The translations under genes and the position numbers were made by a program. Positions 36,408-46,159 of a stretch of DNA of 64,000 bases are shown piece after piece. This DNA is from Hyphomicrobiales bacterium. GTDB lineage: Bacteria > Pseudomonadota > Alphaproteobacteria > Rhizobiales > Rhizobiaceae. Position 1 is the first letter of the stretch. Every line of letters begins with the position of its first letter. The stretch is taken from NCBI GenBank assembly GCA_900489925.1, contig UEHQ01000010.1:62001-126000 (forward strand), read 5' to 3'. Below the pieces are notes generated by a model. That model worked only from the letters and a program-made list of their open reading frames with translations, did not search any database and was not told the DNA's origin.

Positions 36408-38165
36408 TCAGCCCATGACAGGAAAGCCTGCCTTGCTCAGCCCGTCGCGAAAATGCGCATAGTGCCCGGCATCGACATAGGGCGTGAGGATCTTCCAGTA
36501 GTGCTCGATGTCGGCAGGAACATTCGCGAGCGTTTCCGGGAGCAGCCTGCGCGCATCGTCGTGACGGTTCAGTTGACCGAGACTTGCCAGAAACACCACG
36601 CGATTGAAATAGGCGCGGCGCAGGGAAAGTCCCCGCTCGGAATAGTGTGCCGCCTCTTCGTAGTTGCCGAGGTGGTAGTGGGACAGCGCAATCCGATCGA
36701 GGATGAGATAGGTCAACGGATCATGGGGACTGAGGCGCAGCGCCATGTGGAGCGGATCCTGGGCCTGAGCGAAATGCCCGGTAAATATCCTCGTCCAGCC
36801 GAGGACCATATGCGCGATCGCAAGATTCGGCGTGAGGTCGATCGCCTGCTGCGCCTCGGCAAGCGCTGCCGTTGCCCGCTGCACGACGAAATTGCCAAGA
36901 CACATCGCGTACCGGGCATAGGGATCGCGATCGTCGAGCGCCACGGCACGCTCGGCAGCGGCGCGGAGGTCGGTGCTGTCCCTGTCGACATCGGTGCTGA
37001 AGCCATGGAAGCATCGTGCATAGAGTGAGCGGGCCAGCATCATGTGCGCGCGGCTGAAGTCAGCGTCCAGCGCGATGGCGCGGCGGTGCCAGGCGATGGC
37101 CTCGGTGAAATGCTCCGACGTATCCTGCAGATTGTGCAGCCACATCCCGCGCATATGGCATTCATAGGCATCGAGATTGTCGGTGGTTTTGAGCAGGGCG
37201 CGACTGCTCTCGCCGATGACTATCTCCGGCTCGATGGCGCCGACAACATGCTGGGTGAGTTCGTCCTGGATCGCGAATATGTCGCTGATCTCGCGGTCGT
37301 AGCGCTGCGCCCACAGATGCACGCCTGTCTCGGCCTCGATCAGCTGTCCCGTGACACGAATGCGGGTGCCGGATCGGCGAACGCTGCCCTCGACAATATA
37401 GCGTACACCCAGCTCTCTGCCGATCTGCTTGGCGTCGACCGCGCGGCCCTTGTAGGCAAAGGACGAGTTTCTGGCGATGACGAAGAACCACCGATAGAGC
37501 GACAGTGCGGTGATGATGTCTTCGGTGAGCCCGTCGGCAAAGAACTCCTGCTCGGGGTCGTCGGACATGTTGACGAAGGGCAGCACGGCGATGGACGGTT
37601 TGTCCGGCAGCGTCAAAGGGCCGCCGAGAGCACCGGTCTCCAAAGGGTCTTCGCGATTCCAGTTTACGCGGTGCACGAGCACGGGGCGGGGAATGTTCTT
37701 CAGCGTTCGCTCGCCAAGGCGGGTGATGGGAAAATCGAGCTTGCCCTCGATCTGGTCCCTGACCGTCCCGGAAATGCAGATGCCGGCGGGCTGGGCGACT
37801 TCTTGAAGTCGTGCAGCGACATTCACGCCGTCCCCGAGCAGGTCATCGCCCGACACGACGACATCGCCAAGATTCAGGCCGAGCCGAAATTCCATTCTCC
37901 GGTCGGCGGGCAAATCGGCGTTGCGCCGATGCAGAGCGCGCTGGATGGCGACGGCTGCACGCACCGCGAGGACGGCGCTGTGGAATTCGGCGACCACACT
38001 GTCGCCGGCCGTGCCGAAAATCCGGCCCCCGTGCTCGGCAACCAGGTCGCCAATCGTTGCGGTGTAGACGGCCAAGGTCGCAAGCGCTTCTTCCTCGTTG
38101 GCTGCAACAAGGCGGCTGAAGCCGGCTACGTCTCCGGCCAGGATGACTGCGAGCTTGCGTTCCAC
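36408..38165 (-). CDS. Class III adenylate/guanylate cyclase with TolB-like and TPR regions
   Basis: A 585-residue protein with three parts. Residues 1-165 form a class III cyclase domain: the metal aspartates lie in LAGDVAGFSR (about residue 12) and TAGDSVVAEF (about 55), and LGDGVNVAARLQ (about 110-121) is the transition-state/substrate region. Residues about 190-320 resemble the TolB N-terminal-like domain often fused to such cyclases (FFADGLTEDIITALSLY, IVEGSVRRSGTRIRVTGQLIEA). The remainder is TPR-like helices. No membrane segment or classical sensor, so cytoplasmic cAMP production is inferred. Rhizobia carry many such cyclases. Starts at GTG. Confidence 0.85.
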   Translation of the reverse strand: MERKLAVILAGDVAGFSRLVAANEEEALATLAVYTATIGDLVAEHGGRIFGTAGDSVVAEFHSAVLAVRAAVAIQRALHRRNADLPADRRMEFRLGLNLGDVVVSGDDLLGDGVNVAARLQEVAQPAGICISGTVRDQIEGKLDFPITRLGERTLKNIPRPVLVHRVNWNREDPLETGALGGPLTLPDKPSIAVLPFVNMSDDPEQEFFADGLTEDIITALSLYRWFFVIARNSSFAYKGRAVDAKQIGRELGVRYIVEGSVRRSGTRIRVTGQLIEAETGVHLWAQRYDREISDIFAIQDELTQHVVGAIEPEIVIGESSRALLKTTDNLDAYECHMRGMWLHNLQDTSEHFTEAIAWHRRAIALDADFSRAHMMLARSLYARCFHGFSTDVDRDSTDLRAAAERAVALDDRDPYARYAMCLGNFVVQRATAALAEAQQAIDLTPNLAIAHMVLGWTRIFTGHFAQAQDPLHMALRLSPHDPLTYLILDRIALSHYHLGNYEEAAHYSERGLSLRRAYFNRVVFLASLGQLNRHDDARRLLPETLANVPADIEHYWKILTPYVDAGHYAHFRDGLSKAGFPVMG

Positions 38166-38286
38166 GGCATGGGCGCTCCTGCAGTGTCGCGAGGGCGAAA
38201 TCAGGCTAGCTCAAATGCTGAAATTCGAGAAGCGGCAAATTGCAGTGGAAGATGCGGCAGCAAAACCTGCCGTTGTGTCCGAGAAG

Positions 38287-38315
38287 CCCGGCCTCCCTCG
38301 TTGAGGGAGGCCGGG
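38287..38315 (-). terminator. Perfect 13-bp hairpin after the aldo/keto reductase gene
   Basis: CCCGGCCTCCCTC (38287-38299), loop GTT, GAGGGAGGCCGGG (38303-38315). It is ten bases past the reductase stop. On the minus strand CTTCTC follows rather than a T-run, so termination is likely helped by stem strength alone. Confidence 0.7.
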
Positions 38316-38325
38316 AATCAATTGC

Positions 38326-39369
38326 TTAGATCGGCATCGGATACTGCCGATGAACCTTCTCGATCTCGTCCAGCACGTCGTGCGAAAGCTTGAGATTGAT
38401 GGAACCGATATCGGTCTCGAGCTGCTTCATGGTTGTTGCACCGATGATGACCGATGCCATGAAACGACGCGTGAGGCAGTAGGCAAGCGCCATCGCTGAC
38501 GGGTCGAGGCCGTGTCTGGCCGCGATATCGAGATACGCCTTTGTCGGCGCCTCCTGCAGCGGCTGAAGACGGCCGCCGATATCGCTGTTGATCGCGCCGC
38601 GCGAACCCTCGGGCTTGGCGCCGTCCACGTACTTGCCGCTCAGGATTCCGCCGGCGAGCGGCGAATAGGCGAGCAGCCCGACATCCTCGTGATGCGAAAG
38701 CTCGGCCATGTCGAGATCGTAGTGGCGGTAAAGCAGGTTGTATTCGTTCTGGACGCTGGCAACGCGCGGCAGGCCGAGCTTTTCGGCCAGTGTCAGATAC
38801 TTCTGCGTGCCCCAGGTCGTCTCGTTGGAAAGACCGATCGCGCGGACTTTTCCTTCCTTCACCAGCTCGCCCATCGTTTCCAGGATGTCGGTGATGTTGG
38901 CGATTGCCTTGGCGGTGTCCTGCTTGAAGGGGTCGTAGTGCCAAGCCTGGCGGAAATGGAAGTGACCACGGCTCGGCCAGTGGATCTGGTAGAGGTCGAC
39001 ATAATCGGTCCTGAGCCGCTTCAGGCTTGCCTCGATCGCCAGGCGGATGTTCTTGGCATCAGCGCCATCACCGCCGCGAATGTAGGAGCGGCCCGGTCCC
39101 GCGACCTTTGTCGCAAGCACGATATCCTTGCGCTTGCCGGTCTTCTCGAACCAGGTGCCGATGTAGTCCTCCGTCAGTCCCTGCGTCTCGGGAGAAACAG
39201 GCGTCGTGGGGTAGAGTTCGGCGGTGTCGAAGAAGTTCACGCCCTTTTCGACTGAATAGTCCATTTGCGCGTGCGCTTCGGCCTCAGTGTTCTGCGTGCC
39301 CCATGTCATGGTGCCGAGGCAGATTTCGGAGACCGAAATATCGGTACGGCCAAGTTTCTTGTATTTCAT
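38326..39369 (-). CDS. Aldo/keto reductase, Tas-like
   Basis: A 347-residue NADP-dependent reductase of the aldo/keto reductase superfamily. The catalytic tetrad is visible: Asp in FFDTAELYP (about residue 48), Tyr in the same block (53), Lys in LATKVAG (about 88) and His in QIHWPS (about 129). GLSNETTWGTQKYL is close to E. coli Tas and its relatives. Substrate unknown. It is divergent from fabD and ends at a strong hairpin. Confidence 0.9.
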   Translation of the reverse strand: MKYKKLGRTDISVSEICLGTMTWGTQNTEAEAHAQMDYSVEKGVNFFDTAELYPTTPVSPETQGLTEDYIGTWFEKTGKRKDIVLATKVAGPGRSYIRGGDGADAKNIRLAIEASLKRLRTDYVDLYQIHWPSRGHFHFRQAWHYDPFKQDTAKAIANITDILETMGELVKEGKVRAIGLSNETTWGTQKYLTLAEKLGLPRVASVQNEYNLLYRHYDLDMAELSHHEDVGLLAYSPLAGGILSGKYVDGAKPEGSRGAINSDIGGRLQPLQEAPTKAYLDIAARHGLDPSAMALAYCLTRRFMASVIIGATTMKQLETDIGSINLKLSHDVLDEIEKVHRQYPMPI

Positions 39370-39575
39370 CTGGGAACCTTGAAGGTGATCTGAAAATGAA
39401 TGGGTCTGGAAGGACGGCGCGAATTTAGGCCGGAATTGAGCGAGCGCAAGAGGGAGCCTCCAGCTTTCTCGCAGCCGCGAAAGCCTTGGAACGCAGGCTT
39501 CGAGTACTTGACTCTCCGGGAAAGAATGTCAATTGGAGGCGAAATAACCAGAGGTCCATATAAAAAGGACATAGG
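39370..39575. promoter_or_regulatory. Divergent region between the aldo/keto reductase gene and fabD
   Basis: 206 bases. A CTTGAC hexamer (39507-39512) on the plus strand resembles rhizobial -35 boxes, but no matching -10 at 17 bases is convincing; TATAAA occurs nearer fabD. AAAAAGG and AGG precede the fabD ATG. Confidence 0.3.
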
Positions 39576-40520
39576 ATGAGCATCGCTTTCACATTCCCGG
39601 GCCAGGGCAGCCAGGCCGTCGGCATGGGCAAGGAACTTGCCGAAAATTTCGCTGAGGCACGCGCCGTTTTCCAGGAAGTCGACGAGGCCCTGGGCGAGAA
39701 GCTTTCGGAGACCATGTTCAACGGTCCGGAAGAAACCCTGACGCTGACCGCGAACGCGCAGCCGGCACTAATGGCGGTTTCCATGGCGGTCATTCGTATC
39801 CTGGAAGCCAAGGGCCTAGATCTCAAGGCCAAGGTCTCTTACGTCGCCGGTCATTCGCTTGGCGAATATTCCGCGCTCTGTGCCGCTGGCACTTTTTCGC
39901 TCGCTGACACGGCCCGTCTTCTGCGTATCCGTGGAAACGCCATGCAGGCCGCCGTGCCGGTTGGCGTCGGCGCCATGGCTGCCATTATCGGGCTTGAGCA
40001 TGCCGATGTGATTGCGGTTTGCGCCGAAGCATCTGCTGCCGGCTCCTGCCAGATTGCCAACGACAACGGCGGCGGCCAGATCGTCATCTCCGGTGAAAAG
40101 GTTGCCGTCGAAAAGGCTGCCGCGCTCGCGACTGAAAAGGGTGCCAAGCGTGCCATCCTGCTGCCGGTGTCGGCACCATTCCATTCGACGTTGATGGCGC
40201 CTGCCGCAGACGCCATGCGCGAGGCTCTCGCCGGCGTGGCAAAGTCGAACCCGGTCGTTCCTGTGATCGCCAACGTGCGTGCAGCACCGGTCACGGACGC
40301 CAACGAAATCGCCGCGCTTCTCGTCGAGCAGGTCACCGGCCAGGTTCGCTGGCGCGAGACGGTCGAGTGGTTTGCTGCCAATGGCGTTACGACGCTCTAC
40401 GAAATCGGCTCCGGCAAGGTTCTGACCGGTCTCGCACGTCGCATCGACAAGACCGTCAACGGCATTTCGGTCAACACCGCGGCGGATATTGACGCTGCTG
40501 TTGCCGCTCTCATGGCCTGA
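39576..40520 (+). CDS. fabD: Malonyl-CoA:ACP transacylase
   Basis: A 314-residue FabD that transfers malonyl from CoA to ACP. The nucleophile Ser94 is in AGHSLGEYSAL, the catalytic His203 in SAPFHSTLM, and the N-terminal FPGQGSQ is the oxyanion block. Full family length. It begins the fatty-acid gene cluster and is followed by fabG at 29 bases. Confidence 0.97.
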   Translation: MSIAFTFPGQGSQAVGMGKELAENFAEARAVFQEVDEALGEKLSETMFNGPEETLTLTANAQPALMAVSMAVIRILEAKGLDLKAKVSYVAGHSLGEYSALCAAGTFSLADTARLLRIRGNAMQAAVPVGVGAMAAIIGLEHADVIAVCAEASAAGSCQIANDNGGGQIVISGEKVAVEKAAALATEKGAKRAILLPVSAPFHSTLMAPAADAMREALAGVAKSNPVVPVIANVRAAPVTDANEIAALLVEQVTGQVRWRETVEWFAANGVTTLYEIGSGKVLTGLARRIDKTVNGISVNTAADIDAAVAALMA

Positions 40521-40549
40521 TTGATTTAACGATTACAAGGAACACTTCC

Positions 40550-41287
40550 ATGCTCGATCTTTCCGGCCGCAAGGCTCTCGTTACCGGTGCATCCGGCGGC
40601 ATAGGTGAAGAAATTGCACGCATCCTGCACAAGCAGGGTGCCATCGTCGGCCTTCATGGCACTCGCGTTGAAAAGCTCGAAGCGCTGGCCAACGAGCTTG
40701 GCGATCGCGTCAAGATCTTCCCGGCAAACCTTGCAGACCGCGACGAAGTCAAGGCGCTCGGCGTCAAGGCAGAGGCCGATCTCGAAGGCGTCGACATTCT
40801 TGTCAACAACGCTGGCATCACCAAGGATGGCCTCTTCGTACGCATGAGCGACGAGGACTGGGATAACGTCATCGAAGTGAACCTGACGTCGATGTTCCGT
40901 CTGACGCGCGAGTTGACGCATCCGATGATGCGCCGCCGCTACGGCCGTATCATCAACATCACCTCGATCGTCGGCGTCACCGGCAATCCGGGCCAGGCAA
41001 ACTACTGCGCCTCCAAGGCCGGCATGATCGGCTTCACCAAGTCGCTGGCGCAGGAGATCGCGACCCGCAACGTCACCGTGAACTGTGTTGCTCCCGGCTT
41101 CATCGAATCCGCGATGACTGGAAAGCTCAACGACAAGCAAAAAGAAACGATCATGGGCGCGATCCCGATGAAGCGCATGGGCACCGGTGCCGAAGTGGCA
41201 TCTGCGGTCGCTTATCTCGCCTCGTCGGAAGCGGCGTACATGACGGGCCAGACTTTGCATGTAAACGGCGGCATGGCCATGATCTGA
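40550..41287 (+). CDS. fabG: 3-oxoacyl-ACP reductase
   Basis: A 245-residue SDR that reduces beta-ketoacyl-ACP with NADPH. TGASGGIG is the cofactor loop (about residues 13-20), NNAGIT is about 86-91, and Tyr152 and Lys156 are in NYCASKAG. The fabD-fabG-acpP-fabF context confirms the role. AAGGAA lies seven bases before the ATG. Confidence 0.96.
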   Translation: MLDLSGRKALVTGASGGIGEEIARILHKQGAIVGLHGTRVEKLEALANELGDRVKIFPANLADRDEVKALGVKAEADLEGVDILVNNAGITKDGLFVRMSDEDWDNVIEVNLTSMFRLTRELTHPMMRRRYGRIINITSIVGVTGNPGQANYCASKAGMIGFTKSLAQEIATRNVTVNCVAPGFIESAMTGKLNDKQKETIMGAIPMKRMGTGAEVASAVAYLASSEAAYMTGQTLHVNGGMAMI

Positions 41288-41578
41288 AACGGGAAACTGC
41301 CCTTGGGGCATGTTTTCCCGGCAATAGCGTGTTGACCAACCCGGCGGGGTTGATTTTCTGGCTTTGCGGCAGACTTAAACCGTGTTAAGCGGGCCATGAC
41401 TGTGAACAGTCTCCCGAGAAAGCAGACGGACCGGCGGGCTTTTGTGCAAGCCTGGGACATCTCTGGTAGCCGGGTTACAACGAGTTTGCCGATGGTCGCC
41501 TCCGGGCACCGCAGGCTGAAACAGGGTAGGGTGCCATAAAGGCTCTCTGATCAGGATTATAAGGTCGAGGAAACCGAC
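41288..41578 (+). promoter_or_regulatory. acpP leader and candidate promoter region
   Basis: 291 bases between fabG and acpP. Just past fabG is a hairpin CAACCC/GGGTTG (41337-41352) followed by ATTTTCT, a weak terminator. Overlapping it, TTGATT (41350-41355) and ACTTAA (41373-41378), spaced by 17, could be an acpP promoter, which would give the abundant ACP its own transcript with about 195 bases of leader. Pattern only. Confidence 0.35.
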
Positions 41579-41815
41579 ATGAGCGATATCGCAGAACGCG
41601 TAAAGAAAATTGTTATTGATCATCTTGGCGTCGATGCCGACAAGGTTGTCGAAGGCGCAAGCTTCATCGACGATCTGGGCGCTGACTCGCTCGACACCGT
41701 CGAACTGGTCATGGCGTTCGAAGAAGAATTCGGCGTTGAAATTCCTGATGACGCTGCGGACTCGATCCTGACGGTCGGCGACGCTGTCAAGTTCATCGAA
41801 AAGGCACAGGCTTAA
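41579..41815 (+). CDS. acpP: Acyl carrier protein
   Basis: A 78-residue ACP. The phosphopantetheine site is Ser37 in [13 protein letters not shown]; the sequence is highly acidic and helical as expected. GAGGAAA lies five bases before the ATG. It carries growing acyl chains for fatty acids and for lipid A. A very strong terminator follows, so it may be mostly monocistronic. Confidence 0.97.
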   Translation: MSDIAERVKKIVIDHLGVDADKVVEGASFIDDLGADSLDTVELVMAFEEEFGVEIPDDAADSILTVGDAVKFIEKAQA

Positions 41816-41830
41816 TCCTGAGCAATTGAG

Positions 41831-41860
41831 AAAGGGCGGACCCGGAGTCCGCCCTTTTTG
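41831..41860 (+). terminator. Rho-independent terminator of acpP
   Basis: AAAGGGCGGAC (41831-41841), loop CCGGA, GTCCGCCCTTT (41847-41857), followed by TTGTTTT. An 11-bp stem 16 bases after the acpP stop. Confidence 0.93.
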
Positions 41861-41900
41861 TTTTACGCATGGTTCTCCATAGAACACAAAAGGCGGGGGA

Positions 41901-43172
41901 ATGCAGTCGATGAGACGGGTCGTTATCACTGGTACCGGCATGGTATCACCCTTGGGATGCGGAACAGAAGTGACGTGGGCCCGTTTGCTTGCGGGCCAGA
42001 ACGGCGCCCGGCTGGTCACTGAATTCGAAGTCGAAGACCTCGCAGCCAAGATTGCTTGCCGCATTCCTGTTGGTGACGGCACCGACGGCACATTCAATGC
42101 CGACGACTGGATGGAGCCCAAGGAACAGCGCAAGGTTGATCCTTTCATCATTTACGGCATGGCCGCTGCCGACATGGCATTGAACGATGCCAACTGGCAT
42201 CCCGAGACGGACGAGGACCAGATCTCGACCGGCGTCCTGATCGGTTCCGGCATCGGCGGTATCGAAGGCATTGTCGAAGCGGGCTATACGCTGCGCGACA
42301 AGGGACCGCGCCGCATTTCGCCATTCTTCATTCCCGGACGCCTGATCAATCTTGTTTCCGGCCAGGTCTCGATCCGCCACAAGCTGCGCGGCCCGAACCA
42401 TTCCGTCGTCACCGCCTGCTCGACCGGCGCGCACGCCATCGGCGATGCTGCCCGCCTGATCGCTTTCGGCGACGCGGACGTGATGGTCGCCGGCGGCACG
42501 GAATCGCCTGTCAGCCGCATCTCGCTTGCGGGCTTTGCCGCCTGCAAGGCTCTGTCGACCCAGCACAACGACAATCCGACGAAGGCTTCGCGCCCTTACG
42601 ACAAGGACCGTGACGGTTTCGTCATGGGCGAGGGCGCCGGCATCGTCGTTCTCGAAGAGCTGGAACATGCCAAGGCACGCGGCGCCAGGATCTATGCAGA
42701 AGTCGTCGGCTATGGTCTTTCGGGCGATGCCTATCACATCACGGCGCCGTCCGAAGACGGTGAAGGCGCTGGCCGCTGCATGGCAGCCGCGCTGAAGCGT
42801 GCGGGCCTGACCCCGGCTGATGTCGACTACATCAATGCGCATGGCACCTCCACCATGGCTGACACAATCGAACTCGGCGCCGTCGAGCGTCTGGTCGGCA
42901 ATGCGGCCTCGAAGATCTCCATGTCCTCGACCAAGTCCGCCACGGGTCACCTTCTCGGTGCCGCTGGCGCAATCGAGGCGATCTTCGCAACGCTCGCCAT
43001 CCGCGATAACATTGCGCCGCCGACGCTCAATCTCGATAATCCCGAGCGCGAGACGGCGATCGACCTCGTGCCGCACAAGGCGCGCCAGCGCGAAATCAAC
43101 GTGGCCCTGTCGAATTCCTTCGGATTCGGCGGTACCAATGCATCGCTGGTGCTTCGCCGCTACGTAGCTTGA
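41901..43172 (+). CDS. fabF: 3-oxoacyl-ACP synthase II
   Basis: A 423-residue condensing enzyme. The active-site cysteine is Cys173 in VTACSTGAHAIGDA, the two catalytic histidines are in NAHGTSTMADT and the later SATGHLLGAAGAIEA block, and the C-terminus has SNSFGFGGTNAS. It elongates acyl-ACP with malonyl-ACP. The ATG at 41901 is four bases after GGGGG; MRRVVITG at 41910 is a possible alternative start nine bases downstream. Confidence 0.95.
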   Translation: MQSMRRVVITGTGMVSPLGCGTEVTWARLLAGQNGARLVTEFEVEDLAAKIACRIPVGDGTDGTFNADDWMEPKEQRKVDPFIIYGMAAADMALNDANWHPETDEDQISTGVLIGSGIGGIEGIVEAGYTLRDKGPRRISPFFIPGRLINLVSGQVSIRHKLRGPNHSVVTACSTGAHAIGDAARLIAFGDADVMVAGGTESPVSRISLAGFAACKALSTQHNDNPTKASRPYDKDRDGFVMGEGAGIVVLEELEHAKARGARIYAEVVGYGLSGDAYHITAPSEDGEGAGRCMAAALKRAGLTPADVDYINAHGTSTMADTIELGAVERLVGNAASKISMSSTKSATGHLLGAAGAIEAIFATLAIRDNIAPPTLNLDNPERETAIDLVPHKARQREINVALSNSFGFGGTNASLVLRRYVA

Positions 43173-43287
43173 GCTCAAGCTCGACGCTCCTGACGGGCAA
43201 GGCAGCGCGACATCGGGCTGCCTACCTGCATTTTGCCGTATTGCTTCGCGAGAAGCGGGACTTGGGGCCTAGTTAAGAGGATTGCCG

Positions 43288-44520
43288 GTGAGCGATACCA
43301 ACCAGACCAACGACACGATTGGCCAACAAAGCCAGCAGTCGCAGGGCGGGCCGATCATTCCTAAATCGCCCACGGAAGCCCTGCGTCCCGAACGCGTTCC
43401 CGAGCCGCCACGGCGCTCGAAGAAGGCACGCAGCCAGGTCGTCATTTTCCTGAACTTCCTGATGACGCTCGTCGTGCTCGGCTGTGCCGCAGCCGTCGTC
43501 GTCTTCTACTACGCGATCTCGGCCTACCAGGAGCCGGGTCCGCTGGAAGCGAACACGAACTTCATCGTCCGAAATGGCGCAGGTATAACCGAGATCGCCT
43601 CCAACCTCGAGCGCAACAACATCGTCTCCGATGCCCGTGTCTTCCGTTATCTGACGGCAACACACCTCGATGAGGGCGAAAGCCTCAAGGCTGGCGAATA
43701 CGAGATCAAGGCGCATGCGTCCATGAACGACATCATGGAACTGCTGAAGTCCGGTAAGTCGATTCTCTATTCCGTCTCGTTCCCCGAAGGCCTGAGCGTT
43801 CGGCAGATGTTCAACCGGATGAACGAGGACGCCGTTCTCGAAGGCGACCTGCCTGCCACCCTTCCGGCCGAAGGCAGCCTGCGTCCCGACACCTACAAAT
43901 TCTCGCGCGGAACGAAGCGTGCCGAGATCATCGAGCAGATGGCTGCCGCCCAGCAAAAACTGGTCGAGCAGGTCTGGGACAAGCGCGATCCGGCGCTGCA
44001 GCTGAAGTCCAAGGAAGAACTGGTGACGCTCGCCTCGATCGTCGAGAAGGAAACCGGTGTTCCGGACGAACGAGCACACGTCGCATCCGTGTTTCTCAAC
44101 CGCTTGGCAAAGGGCATGCGGCTGCAGTCCGATCCGACGATCATCTACGGATTGTTCGGTGGTGACGGCAAGCCGACCGACAGGCCGATCTACCAGTCCG
44201 ATCTGAAGAAGGACACGCCTTACAACACTTACGTGATCAAGGGCCTGCCGCCGACGCCGATCGCCAATCCGGGCCGTGACGCGCTTGAGGCAGTTGCCAA
44301 TCCGTGGAAGACACAGGATCTCTACTTCGTCGCCGATGGGTCCGGCGGGCATGTCTTCGCCGCCACGCTCGAGGAGCACAACGCCAACGTCAAGCGCTGG
44401 CGCAAGCTCGAGGCAGACAAGGGCGCTGATCCGAACATCGCGGTCGATGGCCAGCCCGACGGCGCGGCGGCTGCCGACACGCCTGCGCCACCAACCCAGA
44501 AGAAAAAGAAAACGAACTGA
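43288..44520 (+). CDS. mltG: Endolytic murein transglycosylase MltG
   Basis: A 410-residue YceG-like protein. A charged, Pro-rich cytoplasmic N-terminus is followed by one membrane helix (about residues 50-75, NFLMTLVVLGCAAAVVVFYYAIS), a LysM-like region and the catalytic domain with SIVEKETGVP (about 250-259, containing the catalytic Glu) and LQSDPTIIYG. MltG cuts nascent glycan strands and helps set their length. GAGG precedes the GTG at 43288 by seven bases; a TTG two codons earlier is in frame. It follows fabF at 115 bases. Confidence 0.94.
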   Translation: MSDTNQTNDTIGQQSQQSQGGPIIPKSPTEALRPERVPEPPRRSKKARSQVVIFLNFLMTLVVLGCAAAVVVFYYAISAYQEPGPLEANTNFIVRNGAGITEIASNLERNNIVSDARVFRYLTATHLDEGESLKAGEYEIKAHASMNDIMELLKSGKSILYSVSFPEGLSVRQMFNRMNEDAVLEGDLPATLPAEGSLRPDTYKFSRGTKRAEIIEQMAAAQQKLVEQVWDKRDPALQLKSKEELVTLASIVEKETGVPDERAHVASVFLNRLAKGMRLQSDPTIIYGLFGGDGKPTDRPIYQSDLKKDTPYNTYVIKGLPPTPIANPGRDALEAVANPWKTQDLYFVADGSGGHVFAATLEEHNANVKRWRKLEADKGADPNIAVDGQPDGAAAADTPAPPTQKKKKTN

Positions 44521-44534
44521 TTTGGGAGGCACGC

Positions 44535-45422
44535 ATGGCTTTGCAGTCCATGACCGGTTTTGCGCGGCGTGAGGGCACCAGCGGCCGCTGGCGCTGGGCA
44601 TGGGAGCTGCGTTCCGTCAACGGCAAGGGACTGGATCTTCGGCTGCGTTTGCCGCCCGGTCTGGAGCGGATGGAAAATGACGTCCGCCGGATCGCAGGCG
44701 AACACTTCAGCCGCGGCAACATGCAGGTGTCGTTGTCGGTTTCTGCCGGCGAAAACCGCTTTGAAACGGTGCTGAACCAGGAGGCGCTGGCTGCCGTTCT
44801 TGCTCTGCGTGATCAGCTCGGCGGCATCATCGACCCAGTGCCTCTGCAGCTCGATACGCTGCTGTCCATCAAGGGCATTATCGAATTTCGTGAGACGGAA
44901 GATAGCGAAGAGGCGATCGCCGCTCGTGACGCCGAGATTGCAACAGGGCTTGCGGCGGCCTTGTCCGACTTGCGCTCGATGCGCGAAGTGGAAGGTAAGG
45001 CGTTGTCCCGCATTCTGCAGGACCACGTCTCTACGATCGAAGGCCTGACGCTGGCGATCGAACGCGACCCTTCGAGATCGCCGCGCGAGATCGCAGCCCG
45101 GCTTTCCGCGCAGGTCGCCATGCTGATGGACGGTGCAGGAAAGTTCGACGAGGATAGGCTGTACGCCGAGGCGGCATTGCTTGCGACAAAGGCCGACTTG
45201 CGCGAAGAGGTTGATCGGTTGAACGCACATGTGGCCGCAGCCCGCGAGCTGCTTGCCAAGGGTGGTCCCGTCGGGCGGAAGCTCGATTTCCTTGCACAGG
45301 AATTTAACCGCGAATCGAATACGATCTGCTCCAAATCGAATGCATCGGCGGTCACCGCTGCCGGTATCGAGCTGAAGGTGGTCATCGACCAGTTTCGTGA
45401 GCAGGTTCAGAATTTGGAGTGA
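44535..45422 (+). CDS. YicC family endoribonuclease
   Basis: A 295-residue YicC protein: N-terminal block MALQSMTGFARREG and C-terminal block GRKLDFLAQEFNRESNTICSKS are the two conserved ends of the family (YicC_N and DUF1732). Members are recently described as endoribonucleases. GGGAGG is five bases before the ATG. It lies 14 bases after mltG and overlaps the Shine-Dalgarno of gmk with its stop, so all three are probably co-transcribed. Confidence 0.93.
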   Translation: MALQSMTGFARREGTSGRWRWAWELRSVNGKGLDLRLRLPPGLERMENDVRRIAGEHFSRGNMQVSLSVSAGENRFETVLNQEALAAVLALRDQLGGIIDPVPLQLDTLLSIKGIIEFRETEDSEEAIAARDAEIATGLAAALSDLRSMREVEGKALSRILQDHVSTIEGLTLAIERDPSRSPREIAARLSAQVAMLMDGAGKFDEDRLYAEAALLATKADLREEVDRLNAHVAAARELLAKGGPVGRKLDFLAQEFNRESNTICSKSNASAVTAAGIELKVVIDQFREQVQNLE

Positions 45423-45425
45423 GCC

Positions 45426-46091
45426 ATGAGCCCGGCACAGTTGAGTAAGCCTGCCACGATCGCCCGCCGCGGGTTGATGCTTGTCCTTTCCTCGCCGTCA
45501 GGTGCCGGAAAGTCGACGATTGCCGGCAATCTGCTGCGAGATGATCACAGCCTTGAGATCTCCGTCAGTGTTACGACGAGAGCAAAGCGCCCGAGCGAAA
45601 TCGCCGGAAAGCACTATCATTTCATAACGGTGCCGCAGTTCGAGAGAATGCGCGACGCGGGCGACCTGCTGGAATGGGCCGAAGTACACGGCAATTTCTA
45701 CGGCACGCCGCGCGAACCTGTTGAAGCCGCGATGGCCGAAGGCCGTGACATGCTGTTCGACATCGACTGGCAGGGCGCTCTGCAGCTTCAGGAGAAGATG
45801 AAGGCGGATATCGTCTCGATTTTCGTGCTGCCGCCGACCATGACGGAACTCCAGTCGCGTCTGCATCGCCGCGCCGAGGATTCTGAGGAAGTTATCCGCA
45901 CGCGCCTGCTGAACTCCCGAGCCGAGATCGAGCGCTGGCGCGAATACGATTACGTCATCGTCAACGACGACCTTGACGAGGCGTTCCGCAATGTCAGCTG
46001 CATTGTCAACGCCGAGCGCGTCCGTCGCGATCGACGTCACGGCCTGTTCGATTTCGTCAACGGTCTTCTGACGGAAGAGCCCAAGCTCTGA
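45426..46091 (+). CDS. gmk: Guanylate kinase
   Basis: A 221-residue kinase that converts GMP to GDP with ATP. The P-loop [11 protein letters not shown] is about residues 22-32 and the GMP-binding [19 protein letters not shown] is about 48-66; [10 protein letters not shown] is also conserved. An N-terminal extension of about 15 residues precedes the core. The start is three bases after the yicC stop. Ends in a strong bidirectional hairpin. Confidence 0.96.
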   Translation: MSPAQLSKPATIARRGLMLVLSSPSGAGKSTIAGNLLRDDHSLEISVSVTTRAKRPSEIAGKHYHFITVPQFERMRDAGDLLEWAEVHGNFYGTPREPVEAAMAEGRDMLFDIDWQGALQLQEKMKADIVSIFVLPPTMTELQSRLHRRAEDSEEVIRTRLLNSRAEIERWREYDYVIVNDDLDEAFRNVSCIVNAERVRRDRRHGLFDFVNGLLTEEPKL

Positions 46092-46108
46092 TCCGTGCAC
46101 TGAATGCC

Positions 46109-46140
46109 TGAACGCCGCGGGCGAGCGTCCGCGGCGTTCA
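46109..46140. terminator. Bidirectional terminator between gmk and rsmA
   Basis: TGAACGCCGCGG (46109-46120), loop GCGAGCGT, CCGCGGCGTTCA (46129-46140): a 12-bp stem between convergent genes. T-runs are weak on both sides. Confidence 0.75.
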
Positions 46141-46159
46141 GGTCGTCAGTCAGGTTTTC

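Noticed and set aside
41946..43178. 410-codon minus-strand open frame opposite fabF
   Set aside because: fabF is unambiguous on the plus strand; the opposing frame has no family resemblance.
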